The notes below the pieces were generated by a model. It saw only the letters and a program-made list of their open reading frames with translations. It had not been told where the DNA came from and searched no databases. Positions 1 through 13,000 of a stretch of 64,000 nucleotides of DNA are shown here, piece by piece (within the stretch, counting starts at the first letter, position 1; every line of letters begins with the position of its first letter). A program made the position numbers and the translations under genes. The DNA is from Liolophura sinensis. Taxonomy: Eukaryota; Mollusca; Polyplacophora; Chitonida; Chitonidae. The stretch lies in contig NC_088302.1 in NCBI RefSeq assembly GCF_032854445.1, positions 53,600,046 to 53,664,045 of the forward strand. The letters run 5' to 3'.

Positions 1-9
1 TGCACTCAC

Positions 10-3000
10 CACACCTATGCCTTCAAAGGCGTACACTGCTGTCCCAAAGAAGAGCGGTAAGGTTGCCGTGGAGTTAAAGACGGGTCTGGAGCCTGTGTCA
101 GGGAGATCCTGGAGGATGTACTGGAAGACTATGATGAGTCCGACAAACATGAGAATGTTGGCAAAGCCTGAGAAAATTGACAGGGAGGATAACTCCTTGA
201 TAAAGACGTAGGGAATGAGGACAAGAGCGATAATGACCATGTACAACCTGTGATCTGGGTCGTCACTGTGGAAGGCGTGGATTACCTGTAAAACAAAAGC
301 ACAGCTGTCTTCATTTATTTCATATTCCAAACATCTTTAGTGTATTATACTGTAGGCCATTTGCTTGTAGCATTGGTAGGCCTTTCGTTTGCACAAAATA
401 TAGCAATTGTAGTCTGTTTGTTTAGTTCGGACATGGTATTGCGCTCATCACTCCATGAGTAATAAGACCAGAATTTCTCCTTGTAGCCAGCGGGTTGTGC
501 TTGCCTTTCACCTGCTAGCACACACAAGACGCGAGTTCAAATCTGGCCCACTCTCACTGTTCATGGCGCCTTGGTCACAACAAGCTGTCATCCATGCTGA
601 TGTGGCTGCTTAATCTATTAAAATTAAGTGATGTCTTCCAACACTATGGTGTGTTTACCTGTTTATCACAGGTGGGAAAGTTTATCAGTAACTCTGTCAA
701 AATCAGTGGTTTAACCTGGCACTCCAGTTTCGTCCACCCTTGATACATTTACACTGGCTGCCTGAAGAGATTCAATACCGACATACTCATGATAAAACTT
801 CCTCACTGAAATGCCATGCTGAAGACAACAGGCCAGCTCCAGCAACACTGACCACTATAACACAACCTTCCACAGCATGAATTGAAAATTATGGACATGA
901 AGCAACATAAAACATAGATATCAGTTTCTATCATACAAGAAATGCAAGAAGTTTATGGCTATGTATAAGAATGCCTGCGCAGCTGTACTGCTTAGCTGGC
1001 AATTACATAATTAGCTAGAATTGATACCCTACAGGATCAAGACATTTTAACTGTAATGATGGTGATCATGTGTATAAAGAGTGGAGGAAACCAAACAACC
1101 CCCAGGAAAACCAAAATAAGAGAGCCACCAAGGAAACTCAACCCAACAGAGCCCCCAAGGAAGCCTAACCAAATAGAGGTCCAAGGGAAGCCAAACTAAA
1201 CAGAGACCCAAGGAAACCAAACCAAACACAGACTACAAGGAAACCAAACTAAACCTTAGCCCCAAAGGAAACCAAATTTAACAGCGCCCCCAAGAATACC
1301 AAATTACACACAGGCCCAAAGGAAACCAAACCAAACAGTGCCCTCAAGAAAACCAAACCAAACAGAGTCCCCAATGAAACCAAGCCAAACACAACCCCAA
1401 AGGAAACCAAACCAGAGCCCACAAGGAAACTAAACAGAGCCCCCAGGGAAACCAAACTAAACAGCGCCCCTGTGCAAACCAAGCAGAGCTCACGGGGAAA
1501 CCAAGCTAAACAGGGCCCTCAAGGAAACTAAACCAAACAGAGCCCTGAAGGAAACCAAACAAAACACAGGCTCCAAGGAAACGAAACCAAACAGCGCCCC
1601 CAAGGAAACCAAACCAAACAGAGGCACAGCATCTCATAAGACACATGTACCTTACAAACCTCCTACAGTACAGTTGCAACTTAGGGAAGTCTTGTTTTTA
1701 GTATAAAATCTCCTTATCTCTACCAAAAGACACGTCATCTCTGAGCTACATGTATGCCCCAATAAATGCAAAGCGATATTTAAAATACATGAGATTTCAT
1801 ATCAGTTAATTTTACTTTTTCAGACGTTGCTGACAATTACAAATCTGTTTTCTCCTTTACCACCTGAAGAGTAGTGTAACATCTGTGAATATACTTACCT
1901 GTTTAATGTTATCAGACACAAAGACTATGTACACCATACAAAATCCAAACTGTGTTATAGCTAAAAATATGTTTATCATTATCCTGAAATAAAAGAAAAA
2001 AAACAATATACAGATTTAACAAGAGATCACATTATTGTCATGGAACTATTTGGTTATGCTGGTGCAATCCAGACAAAGCTTTGTACATTGTACAATACAA
2101 GTATGCATGTTTTTTATTTATTTATTTATTTTATTTGATTGATGTTTTACGCTGTACTCATGAATATTTCACTATATGGCAGGATATTTTTCTGCCAATA
2201 ACATGTCTCATGTACATGTAATTTGGATTTACATGTTTTAGGGCTATCGACATCACAGTGATGTAAATTTTTCATGTAAGACAACACGTAACAACTGACC
2301 TAGAAGGAACGGCTAGCTTTCTGAGCCTCTCTGGTCCTCTATCAAAGGCAGCTTCTGAAACGTTTCCATAATCTAATGACTGAATGCCCTTTCTGAAAAA
2401 CAGATGGCATTTACAAAATTAACTTGAATACAATGGTAACTAACAAGAAAGTGACATTTCCAAAGCTTTTAACGAAAGGTAAGAACAATGATTCAGTATC
2501 AGATAAACCATAGAAAAGTACATCTAAACTAAAACTCAAAACCTCAATTCGTTTTATTCTTTCAAACAAAATTAAACGCACTGAAACTATTCGAAATCTA
2601 TGGTAAGTTAATATAAGGACTACATGCATATGAATACTGTTGGGCATTATGGACCTTTTTGAGCTGCACAATAATGTATTACTGAAATCTTTGACCTTTG
2701 ATACAACAAGAACAATAGCTGTGACACTCCACAGAAAATCCCTGTCTGTTTGTGCTTACAAGGCCCCTCCTTATTTTGAATGGCCCATGTTAAAAGACTG
2801 GATAACAAACATGTCCCCATTCAGGACTTACCTACGACACAGATTGTGGCTGCAGTCCACTAACATGTGCATACAGTGTACAGCTATAATTCCGATGATG
2901 AGCACTCCAGCAAAACCAGTCTGTAGATAAATAAACAAACTTTTGTACAAAGCCTATACCATTTCTAGATCTATTAGTTCAACGTCATATGCACAAATAC

Positions 3001-4773
3001 TACAACTAACAGAAATACTCTCTCAAAACCAATGCAAGATACTTAAGATTACAGTATGTGCTCAGAAGCAATGACAAAGTATTTACATGTTACTCTCAGT
3101 GCTTTTATTCATTTACTATGGGTATCAAGTTTCTACAAGTATGTATGTTAAGATTAGTATAACAATTTAAAGAGAAAATCATCACAAATGTAGGACATAC
3201 ATGTACAGAGCTGGTCAGCTGACTCAATGCCCTTGAGTTCAAGTTTGTTACTGCATCGTTATGTGCATCTTACCCATAATCCGGAGCTGAGGAAAGCCAC
3301 AGGCATAGCCAGGATACCTGTGCCTATGTTACCCTTGAGCAGATGCATCAAACTCTGCATGTTCCTGAAATATTAAATGATAAATCAACCAATTGACAGG
3401 AAAGACATTCTGAACTTTACACCATCAACCCAAAATTGATGTGTCTGAATTTTCAGGTCAAGTAAATCATATCTTCTTGCTTTACACATGCTTCCAGTTC
3501 CTGTAGCACGATATTTTGTCCAAATTAAATACATGTAAAAGTCAGAAAGATATAGCCTGACTTTTGTCTGCTACACGATGCAGCAAAACAATTCCATCAT
3601 TTATTCCTTTATCTGAATGGTGCTTCACACTGTATTCAAGAATATTTCACTTATACAATGGCGTCCAGCATCATGGTGGGAGGAAACGGAGTAAAGCACA
3701 AGGGAAACCCACGAGCATCCGCAAGTTGCTGGCAGATCTTCTGACGTATGGCCGGAGAGGAAGCCATCATGAGCTGGACTTGAACTCACAGCTACCGCAT
3801 TGGTGGGAGGTTCCTGGGTCATTGCGCCACGCTGAAGTCCTCCAATGAACTCCCTCCTCCATGGAGGTCCCCCAATTGCATAATGCAACACCTAAAGTGC
3901 AAATACATTGTACACCACTGATGACCATATGGACATGTATTTGTACTATTAAAACCCAAAAGTCTCTGTGTAAAATGTCAACTCACTCTTAAGACTGACT
4001 GAAAACAGCCTTATTCTTTGCACAATGAGACTGCACCAGGTGGCCACTGACCAATAACGTAGCATACTCGAACCACGCTTTCCCTGGTTTGGCTGTGGCT
4101 TTAAGTCAGGAAATTTGTCAGGTATGTTGTGAAGAGAGGTGGTTTTTCAAGTATATGTACATGACTGTTCACATGAATAACTGTGAACCTGATATGGGAC
4201 CACACCACTTCAAAGTTTTTGGCCAAAATAAAAAGATCATTTTCATTTTATTTTTGGTGTTGGTTTGCCACGAAAACATGAAGTAAAATTAGTGTTGCCA
4301 ATCCCCATTTATATAAACCAATGATTCAGTTTGCAACATAAGACAGGTCATATCATATAGTCCCATACAGTGATATCCATCCTGATACAGGGCTGATCAG
4401 CCACAGGGGTGATGAACAAAGTCTCTGCCGTCATTGGATCCAGGCAGGATATATATCTGGGTCTCTTGTGTACATACAGATAGCAAGCGTAATGAAGCGT
4501 GAATTGACCACTAAACTCAAATAGTAACATAGCCTACGTAGTTGAGTGAGGCATCACTTGTCTGTTGTCCATAGCAATCTGTATATTGGCATCATCTTCC
4601 TCTGCTTTGGGGGGACCCGCAGCCATATTTTCTATGGCAGCCTCTGCTCCCTGTATGCCTGAGGGAGCTGCGGCCCGGAGAGGGGTAACTCTAGCGACAA
4701 CAGGCTCTGGCACAAAGTCATCCTCTTCAACGGCCAGGTTTTTCAACAATGCAGCTTTGTCAGACTTGGCCAT
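10..4773 (-). CDS. SLC36A: SLC36/PAT-family proton-coupled amino acid transporter, 5' part (six coding exons, partial)
   Basis: This is a membrane symporter of the SLC36 (PAT) group, which moves small neutral amino acids with protons across plasma or lysosomal membranes. On the minus strand the coding exons are 4538-4773, 3274-3364, 2832-2920, 2300-2392, 1899-1983 and 10-285. All have GT-AG borders and matching phases (2,0,2,2,0,0), giving 290 codons. The start is MAKSDKAALLKNL in a good context (A at -3, G at +4), followed by an acidic/Ala-rich cytosolic tail of about 78 residues. TM1 carries the family signature MHLLKGNIGTGILAMP. Further hydrophobic segments follow in exons 3, 5 and 6. Exon 6 ends in the conserved LPLFFGTAVYAFEGIGV, after an NST glycosylation sequon in the preceding loop. 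The exon 1 donor at actac/gtaggc was chosen over caa/gtgatg because only it keeps the phase with exon 2. The last third of the protein lies beyond base 1. The family is certain; the paralogue is not. Confidence 0.93.
1085..1625. repeat. Degenerate minisatellite (about 27 bp) in SLC36 intron 5
   Basis: About 20 imperfect copies of a purine-rich unit resembling ccaaggaaaccaaaccaaac lie between exons 285 and 1899. Spacing varies because of small indels. The strand asymmetry (A/C/G rich, T poor) opens spurious reading frames on the minus strand. No relation to the adjoining exons is visible. Confidence 0.85.
2112..2190 (-). mobile_element. 3' fragment of a tRNA-derived SINE (family A) in SLC36 intron 4
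   Basis: A (TTTA)n run followed by gattgatgttttacgctgta and ctcatgaatatttcactata matches the 3' end of the full-length element at 32708-32964 in reverse orientation. The rest of the element is missing or unrecognisable. Confidence 0.75.
3605..3848 (-). mobile_element. tRNA-derived SINE (family A), near full length, reverse orientation, SLC36 intron 1
   Basis: It shares blocks with the copy at 32708-32964: tattcaagaatatttcactt, atcatggtgggaggaaac, gttgctggcagatcttc, ggccggagaggaagcc and tgagctggacttgaactcac. The tRNA-like head (at the right end here) is eroded. The A-rich tail is lost at the left. Confidence 0.85.
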
Positions 4774-6715
4774 TTTGAAATCTGTGTAAAACTAATAAGA
4801 GAAAGAAAAAAACAAAAGAGATAAAGATTCATCACTTAAAACCAAATGTTAAACTTTTCCACAATACTTTTTTAGAAAGAAAAAAAATAGCATCCTAAAC
4901 CTTTCAGAGCTCACTTTTCATCAAATTTTGGATTCCCATACCTTTGTCTAACAGGTATCCAATTTTAAATTCCTGTATATTTAGATTCCTGTATATTCAA
5001 ATTGTTCTTTAATCCCTTTTCTCATGGTAAATAAGTATTAAATAATATGTAAGCATTATCAAAGATAAATACTTCTTCTGAGAGATACATATCTTACAAT
5101 ACATTTTTACACTCACTTAAATAATGATACTTGTCCTTACAGGGAATTCAGATAGATTCCTTAACTTTGACCAGCGTGAATATATTGGAAACTGCTGCTT
5201 GCAGTTTTGCTTTCTTTTACATAATACTAGTAATTGTTAATTTGCTTGTTTGTTTGCTTGAGGACTAAGAACACTACAAACAATATTATGTCACATCATC
5301 TGATAATGACAGCGTCTCCTTTAGGTTAGTTTATATTATATATTTATAGTGTTGCCTCATTGCAATACCACACTAAAGACACTGGACATGGCACCCAAGT
5401 GAGTCAGAGTACACTGACAACGGGCAAACCAATACTTAGCTTATACAATCACACTGAGCAGCGAGCTTGACACATTTCTCTTAAAAAACACTTCATTCAT
5501 TTTCTTGTGTAAAATCTTTGTTATCTATGCACTGAAACAGACTGTTGTATACCAGCCATCAACCAAGATGGATGTTCCAGGTATATAATCAACATTTAAC
5601 ACAAACTACCAAAGAACTAAGAAAGTATATAAAGTACAAAAATAGGACGGAATCATGCACAGAGAAGCAGGTTGCCTTTGGAGCCTTTTTTGTGCTTGTT
5701 TTTATATGTACGTATTGGAATCTATATTTTTCAAGAAAATCATTAAATGAAAAAATAATAAAATTCTGAACAAAGTATTGCATAGTAGCTATAGTTAGTT
5801 AGCTTAGTTATACTAAATTTGACCAGGATAACTTGATAAATTGACAAGGTATCTCACAACAGTTCAGCATACATATCATCATCATGCATTCACACTGTAT
5901 CATTGAAGTTGTCTCTGACTGCACTTTGAACTACATATGTTCAAACAAGTTTGCAGAAACAAAAGAAAAATAATCAAGATGACACATTTTTTCCAAGCAC
6001 CTAGATGCATTTGTTATCAAACAGATAATCTGATAAAGAAAAAGTAAAATACATGTAAAAGTGAGAAAGAAATAAAAACTGTCAAAGACACTATAACGGG
6101 ATATTTCCCCCTGAATTGTTTTAACCGAGTTACATATCTACCAGTACTTACAATATTAGATTCTATGGTGGCCTGTATATGCACACAGGATCCAGTGCCA
6201 CCATCAGTGTTCTTTGTTTTAAATAGTATAAGGTACATGTAGCACAGGTCATCACCACTGTCAATCTATGGCCTTGCATGCACGTGTATTCTGGGAATTC
6301 CAGAATCAGAGTGTGTAAAAAGGTAATCAGGTCACGTGACCAACAGATTCCAATGTTTTAAGTGCTTTCAACTTTAAAACTCCCCAACAAACAAAACTAC
6401 ACATTATTTTCCTGAACAGTTTTTAATCCTCGTTCTACTGGGGCAGAATGCATGAAAGTGGAATAAGGGATGTAGCAGGTGTAACGTCTTGGTTACACAA
6501 CAGTAACCTTGCATAAAGCAAAGCAAGGAGAGTAACGTGTAAGCCAAACTGTGGTAGGCCAAACATTTTACCTGGAATTAGGTAGTGGTACATGTAAGCG
6601 TAATGATGGCATATCTTATCCTGTGGTGTAAATACGCCGGATATGAAAGTCTAGGTTATAACTTTACTCAGAGGTGGCACAAAGTCAATGACAATACTGC
6701 AGTCAACTGCATCAT

Positions 6716-6822
6716 CAAGGTACATGTAAGCATTATCAAGGTACAAGTAAGCATTATCAAGGTACATGTAAGCATCATAAAGGTACATGTAAGCATTATC
6801 AAGGTACATGTAAGCATCATCA
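6716..6822. repeat. Short tandem repeat, 21 bp unit, about 5 copies
   Basis: Copies of aaggtacatgtaagcattat with small changes (acaagtaag, catcataaagg) occur back to back. The unit length is a multiple of three, so both strands show short repetitive open frames. These are not genes. Confidence 0.85.
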
Positions 6823-7132
6823 AATGTGCGTCCTGTTGAGGGGATGCTGCATGGCTCAAAATGATGCCCAAATAATTCTCATAAAATTCTCTTGAAAATA
6901 CTTTTGTAGGTTGCGCAGACAAATGTTGACTGTGACAATTATACATTTATTAACTATCGTTTCACACTTTCACACCATCATGGAAGTAATTTACTTCCAC
7001 GATGGCAGTCAGTTTGGATGGATAAACCATCATCTTTGGTAAGTAACTGATGAACATTCTCCAGCATAATGTACACCATACTGATGGCTAAGAAGAAATG
7101 TCACTGGCAATGAATGTCAGATTGTGTCAACA

Positions 7133-7322
7133 GCTTTACAAATGTTATGGGCACCATTTACAAATGTGGTTGGTAAATTTGCATATGTTGTTGGCACCTT
7201 TACAAATGCTTTGCAAACAGCTTTACAAATGTTATGAGCACCATTTACAAAATTGGTTGGTAAATTTGCAAATGTTGTTGGCACCTTTACAAATGTCATT
7301 TGAAGCTTTACAAATGTTGTTG
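7133..7322. repeat. Tandem/interleaved repeat built on ttacaaatg
   Basis: Phrases such as ctttacaaatgttatg, ggcaccatttacaaa and ttggtaaatttgca alternate and recur, giving about two copies of a roughly 100 bp unit made of related 15-20 bp subunits. No gene is associated with it. Confidence 0.75.
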
Positions 7323-7384
7323 GCGGGTTACTGTCAATGAAGTCCCACAAACATGGTGTGAGAGAAAAGAAATTACAAATTCCC

Positions 7385-7470
7385 TTTACTGAAGTCGGGG
7401 ATTGAACCCGCATCTTGCGAGTCCTAACAATTGAAAGACAAGCTTCTTAACAACTCTGCCATGACTGGCT
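7385..7470 (-). mobile_element. tRNA-like SINE head or tRNA relic
   Basis: Read on the minus strand, the segment contains a B-box-like GGGTTCAATCCCCGAC preceded by a degenerate A-box-like region. No clean cloverleaf with paired acceptor stem can be drawn by eye, so a decayed SINE head is more likely than a functional tRNA gene. Confidence 0.35.
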
Positions 7471-8057
7471 CCACACTCGACTGAGATTAATATCACAGGG
7501 GTGCGTCAATGACATCCAACAATAGATTTCTTATAATTCTCTGCACAACTAATATCAATAGTTACACTTCGTTATATGCTTACACAGGAAATGGGAATAT
7601 AAACAATTCTCACAATAGCCTAATCCTCAGATAAAAAGTACATGTATTCCTCTTTTTAAGTATGCAATCCACTTGATGCGTACTTCATTTTCCCGTTTAT
7701 TTAGGTCAACTGTCTGTGTTTCCTGTCTTGAATTCAACAAGTGACATACCTTTACCAGTGATCCTCCACACAGTTCTCAGCCTGATCTGCCCTCAGTTCA
7801 CACAGACATACAGTATATACAGGTATCTGCAGATAACAGGATATCACCATCCAGAGGACTTTTGTGCAGCAGTGATTTATCACCTTATCTCATTTAAACT
7901 ACATCTACAGCACACAAATCTAACAGCATGGTCAAAATTCAATTACATGCAAAAATCTTTATCTTTCGTGTTTTTCAGTTTTCAGTTACATTTTCAGTTT
8001 TTCCTTAAAGTACCGGTACCTTTGGATATATGCAAGCAACTTCTAAACTGAACTCTG

Positions 8058-8112
8058 CCGTGATATGGCTGAAATACTGCCAATATGGCTTTAAGCCATA
8101 ATCATTCATTCT
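8058..8112 (+). mobile_element. 3' tail of a second SINE-like family (family C)
   Basis: The phrase gatatggctgaaatactgcc...ttaagccataatcattcatt recurs at 51245-51305 in closely matching form. It ends in an ATTC-type tail. Only the 3' ends of this family are present in the window. Confidence 0.6.
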
Positions 8113-10025
8113 GAGCTGAACAGTTAAAACACTGATAATAGCTTGATCAGTAGGTTTTGAAATTACCCACTGGGATTTCCAGTTTATCCTAGGCTAATAA
8201 CTGAGAATATTTAGAGAGGTTTCAGTTAATCCAAAATTTGTACAAGCACCAACCCAAATCCTCAATTTTGCTTGCCACAAATATAACCTATATGAAAAAC
8301 AATGTGTCAAACAGCTAGATATTTGCCTATACTGAGGGCTTATGCAGGTCCCTTCCATGAACAAGGAACTCACATGAACCCTATACCTTCCCATCTTTCC
8401 ACTAGCTGCAATGGCACATCTTAAAAAGCACATCTCAAAAAATTACAGGTACTTTAAAATGTATCTTTGTCTCCGGTGTGCAATTTAGTGCTGTATTAAT
8501 TTACAAAACTAGGCTATACATAATGGGGATTTGAACCACTGATGTTTAGGTTTTGACTACAACTTTTACCACTAGACTCAAGAGTAATATCCTCTAGTCC
8601 TGAGGGAGATTGTGCATTTATACCACCCTGTAATATCTCAGGAAATGCTCACATTATTATCCTTACTTGCACACTTCAATTAAAAAAGCTGGGAGATTAA
8701 CTGTTGCTAGTCTAGTTTGCCATACTGATGTATTGCCTGAATGGTTTATTCTAATCAGAGTGATATGCACTTGAAAATGATAAGAAGTAGGTTTCATTTG
8801 TTCATTTCTTTAAGCCAGCTTGCAGACATACTGAGCCTTAATCCAACAAAAGAACACCAGTCTGTATCAATCTCAATGCTATTTTTGTTTGGTTAATCCT
8901 TTCAGAGTCGTTTCTGTAAAGCTGCTCCTATAAACCGACTGCCCCCTCTTAATACCCATTCTAAATGCAAGGCACACTGACTGTAACAGCCAAGCCGTTA
9001 GGCAGTACATTAATTTATGGTAGGGCAGTTCTAGGCAGAGTACTCAGGCTGAACCAATGTTAATGTTTCTGGTCAACTACATGTATACATGCAAGTTATA
9101 GTTCAGCTTGTGTGGATAATTACACAAACTAACACTTTGTTCACCCATGCAAGGAAGCAAATGTATGAATTTAGGTATAGAAAAGCTGACTAAGCCTGCA
9201 CTACTCCATCGGCCAATCATTGTAACAGCCAGCAGTAGTGTTACGATGAATTTTAAATAGCAATTTTAAAATAGCACGCCCAGTCACTATGATTAGCCTA
9301 TTTACTAGTTAGAAACTTTGTTAACGCCAGACACAGTGCCCATTCAACACTTTCTTATTATATGTGACTGACACCAGCACAACTTTAAAGTGTTGGTGGG
9401 GCACGGTGTCCACATGTATAGTATACCGATATATGTACTAATGTCAACTTTACGCGTAAGACTTAGCAGCTTGAACATTCAATCAGATAACCGCATCGGA
9501 AGTTGGAGATCTTCCATGCTATAACACATTCTTGAACTAAATTACCCGTTGTGTAGATTACATACACTAGTCGAGAATGAAGTCAGTCACTGAAAAAACC
9601 ATGGATTCACCGGTTTCGCTCCTCTGGTCCCACTTTCCAGGTAGAAATAATTCATGTCTTGTGAGCCATTTACAGCTGTCACATGCTCAAAACCACCCCA
9701 GTTCTGCTCCACCAGCCGTCTTCTGACTGACCCGTTTAGCTACCAGGAGCAACCGCAGTGGGTGTATTAAAATGTTTACGTGAGCTAAGGTGTGTATGGA
9801 ATACGGACTCGAAGGAAAGGCGTCAAATCAAGCATTGATATTGAAATCGATTCAAAGATCTATCATAAAAACACCAAATGGCAATATCAATAGCATTTTT
9901 AAAATGCATTCTCGTCTCATTTTATATACGTAAGAGTTCTTTCCGGTTATATTTTACATTTAGCTTTTTAATGCCGTGTCCCTAGACTGATGATTCTGTG
10001 TTCTTCCTGATATGACACATTCAAC

Positions 10026-13000
10026 ATGGCAGAAGACGACTTGCCAGAGAAGTTTGATGTGATTGTAATAGGGACAGGTATGGTGGGCATTTTGAAGGGA
10101 TAAGTGTGAACTGTTCCCAGGACTCTTTTATATAAGTGAAGTTTGTCCCTTTTGTCTGCTATTTGCCAGAGCTGCAGGGCTCTCAGACATCCTACGTGTT
10201 GCTTTCACTTTCTGCCAAGATAGCAACAACAACAGCCATTTCGCATAGATTTCGGATCCACATAGGAGCTCTAATCAACAGAACTCGAACATCAAGTTAG
10301 AGTACGAGTAGATGAGAGATCCTGTGGATTTCCAGGGTCATAAGGCCAGATCTACAAGTTGGATGAAAGTTAATTCAATTAAATTAAACGTTGAGGTCTG
10401 TTTTCACCTACCTCGATGTATAAATCATTGAGTTCAAAGATCCATTCTGTCGTTTCCTCAAAGCATTTTGCAGAAGGAAGTTGGGCTTTACATCCACTCT
10501 AAAACAGCAACACGCGCCAGTTTCTGTTATGGATTGAAGAGAATATGACATTTATTACCACTCCTACAAGTAAAATCCATTCCCGAGTCCACACGTTTTG
10601 GAAATCCACAGAAATAATTCCTTCTTGCTTGTCAAAATAACTTTAGGCAGTCTTGGTGAGTCGGGTGTATTAAAATATGTGAACTTCGCTAAAAGATATG
10701 GAAATTAACATCACTTAAATGATAAGTTTAGCGATGGTTTCATCACACATTGTGGAGGCAGAATAGAAAGAACAACTGCCCTGTCAGTCGAGCAAGAAAA
10801 GTCAACTCTGTAGGTTTCAGTCATATCTTGCTGCTATTGTCTGCACAGCTTTTTTGTTATCCTCATTTTCTGCAAGTCTGTACACCTGATGCATTGTGAG
10901 TGTACACATCAAGTTTGAAGAGCGAAAAGTTAACGCTTGTTCAGATTATCTGCATACGACTATTCCCAAATTGACTTAAACGTGTATTAGTGATTGAAAA
11001 CATCCTTTTTTCCTCAAACCACAAAGAAGTCAGGTAGATGTCAGAAATTGTTGAAAATAGACCGCAGTGTTGAATATAACTGAACTGGAAAAAAGAATGT
11101 TGAAGACGTCTCAGTGGTTTGTTGGTTTGGAGTTATGTGAATGATTGATCCTGTTCTCCTCAATCCACATGGGAAATCAACGTGTGCCGGCGTTTGTACA
11201 TAGATTTAATGGCCCACCTTGTTTGCCAAATGGAGTAACTATTTTTCACTTCAATAATTTAACGTTGACACAGGTAAATGTAAATATCAGAAATTGTTGA
11301 AAATAGAACTCGAAGTTTAATTTAACTGAATGTCATCAATGAACACACTAGAAAAGCAGGACAAGCTTAGCGCCACCAATTAAGGCTCTCTCCCCAATAC
11401 AGTGGTTTTGATAGCCTTCACCACAGATGTCATCACACCAGGCTACTTTATATTTGGTCTGACTGCTAGGGCCTTAGGAAACTGTAGTTTAAAGCCAGTG
11501 TTATGCCCCAAGAAGAAAGCTGAGAAAGTTTGTATTTTATCCAGTCAAATCTCATTTACTAATTAAGTGTCATTAATTATATCATTAGACAAAATTGGCT
11601 TGGCTTTGCCTTTGTGGCATAATTACCCAGTTGACTTCTGAAGGCACAGCTAAATTTAAGTCTCCATATAGCCGGCCAGGCCTGTGTATTGAAGGCTGTG
11701 ACTGGCACTGACTGACTGATACAAAATCTGTCAGTTTCAAGCCTTTCTAACATGGCACATTCAGATCTCGCACCTCTTGCTGTTCTCTGTTTAAAGGATG
11801 CATGAAAAGGTTTTAAGGAAAATGAAGAAAGATATGACAAGATATGAGACTTTTTTAAAAAATATTTCAGGCATATTTTATGTTTTTTCCTCTTTTTTTT
11901 TTTGCTTATTTTCCGTCAGTGGTCTGAAACATTCGGAAATGACGCCATTGATGAACGTACTGAGAATGTGGGACCAGCTTGGCTCCCAAATTTGGGCTCT
12001 GTCCTCAACATAATTGTTTTGACATCTATCACCCGTTGACATCACGATAGCAGGCAACTTAATTTCCGAACTAACTGTAGTTTAAAACCATTTGTACGCC
12101 CCAAGATTAAAGCTGAGAAGCTTTTTGTACGTATATATGTTAGACCTCATACCGGTGCTGTATGAAGGAAAGGAAAGAAACCCCAAGCATTTCATGTATC
12201 CTTTAAAACAAGAAGAGAGTAGTTTCCCAAAAACTGGAAATTTACCTATAAAGCGGTCAAACTAATTTGGGCCTATTTCAGAAGTACATATTGGGTTTGT
12301 AAAGCAACTGTTGTCTGTTTCAGGGCTCCTAGAAAGTATTCTTGCAGCAGCTTTTGCCAGGGTTGGGCACTCTGTTCTTCATATAGATAGGTATGATGGC
12401 CACCTACATCGGCTGTAGCGTGAACAGACAAAAGTTAATTGCTCTATATTTATATGTTATTACGCAGTTAATATCTGTGATAATGCAATTACATGCATGT
12501 AAGCCATCACCTAAATTTTAGTTGAATGTTTTAATTTTCCTTTGTATACGTGTGATTCATAGTTATACAAGGAAAGCAGACAATGCCTGGAGAAGTGAAA
12601 GTTACATTCAGCTTTTGACGCCATGTGAATTAATTTTGGAACAGATCAAAACATTTTTTGTTACTTAGCCTTCAATTCTACAAAGTGCACTGTTGTAGTA
12701 CATGTATAGTTGTATACACAAATTTAGATAATATGCAGGCAAAGTAGCATTTCGAAACACTTAAGCTACTGTGCTGAAGCAGTTTAAGTATTGTACTATC
12801 TTGGGACAACCGTCAGGCCTTTGGCCAATGAAACTGTGTTTTTGGTTCTGGATTTAAGTTGGAGTGTTTGTCAGTTACCTTATAAAGGTGCTCTCATTTC
12901 CTCCATCCATGAAGCTGGCAGGCTAATCAAAGCCAGACCACCATCATATACACATGTACATGTGAGTGAAAAAGTCTTGTGTATGGTATTGTGTAACACA

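Larger units (their letters stand above)
4774..10025. other. Head-to-head intergenic region between SLC36 (minus) and the REP gene (plus)
   Basis: No convincing coding exon is visible in about 5.2 kb. It should hold both promoters and any SLC36 5' UTR exons, but I could not identify a TATA box or initiator with confidence. It contains short tandem repeats (6716-6822, 7133-7322), a probable tRNA-like SINE relic (7385-7470) and a SINE 3' tail (8058-8112). The stretch 8120-10025 is unique-looking AT-rich DNA. Confidence 0.6.

Noticed and set aside
2640-2930. 96-codon plus-strand frame
   Set aside because: It overlaps SLC36 exon 3 in antisense and has no family signature.
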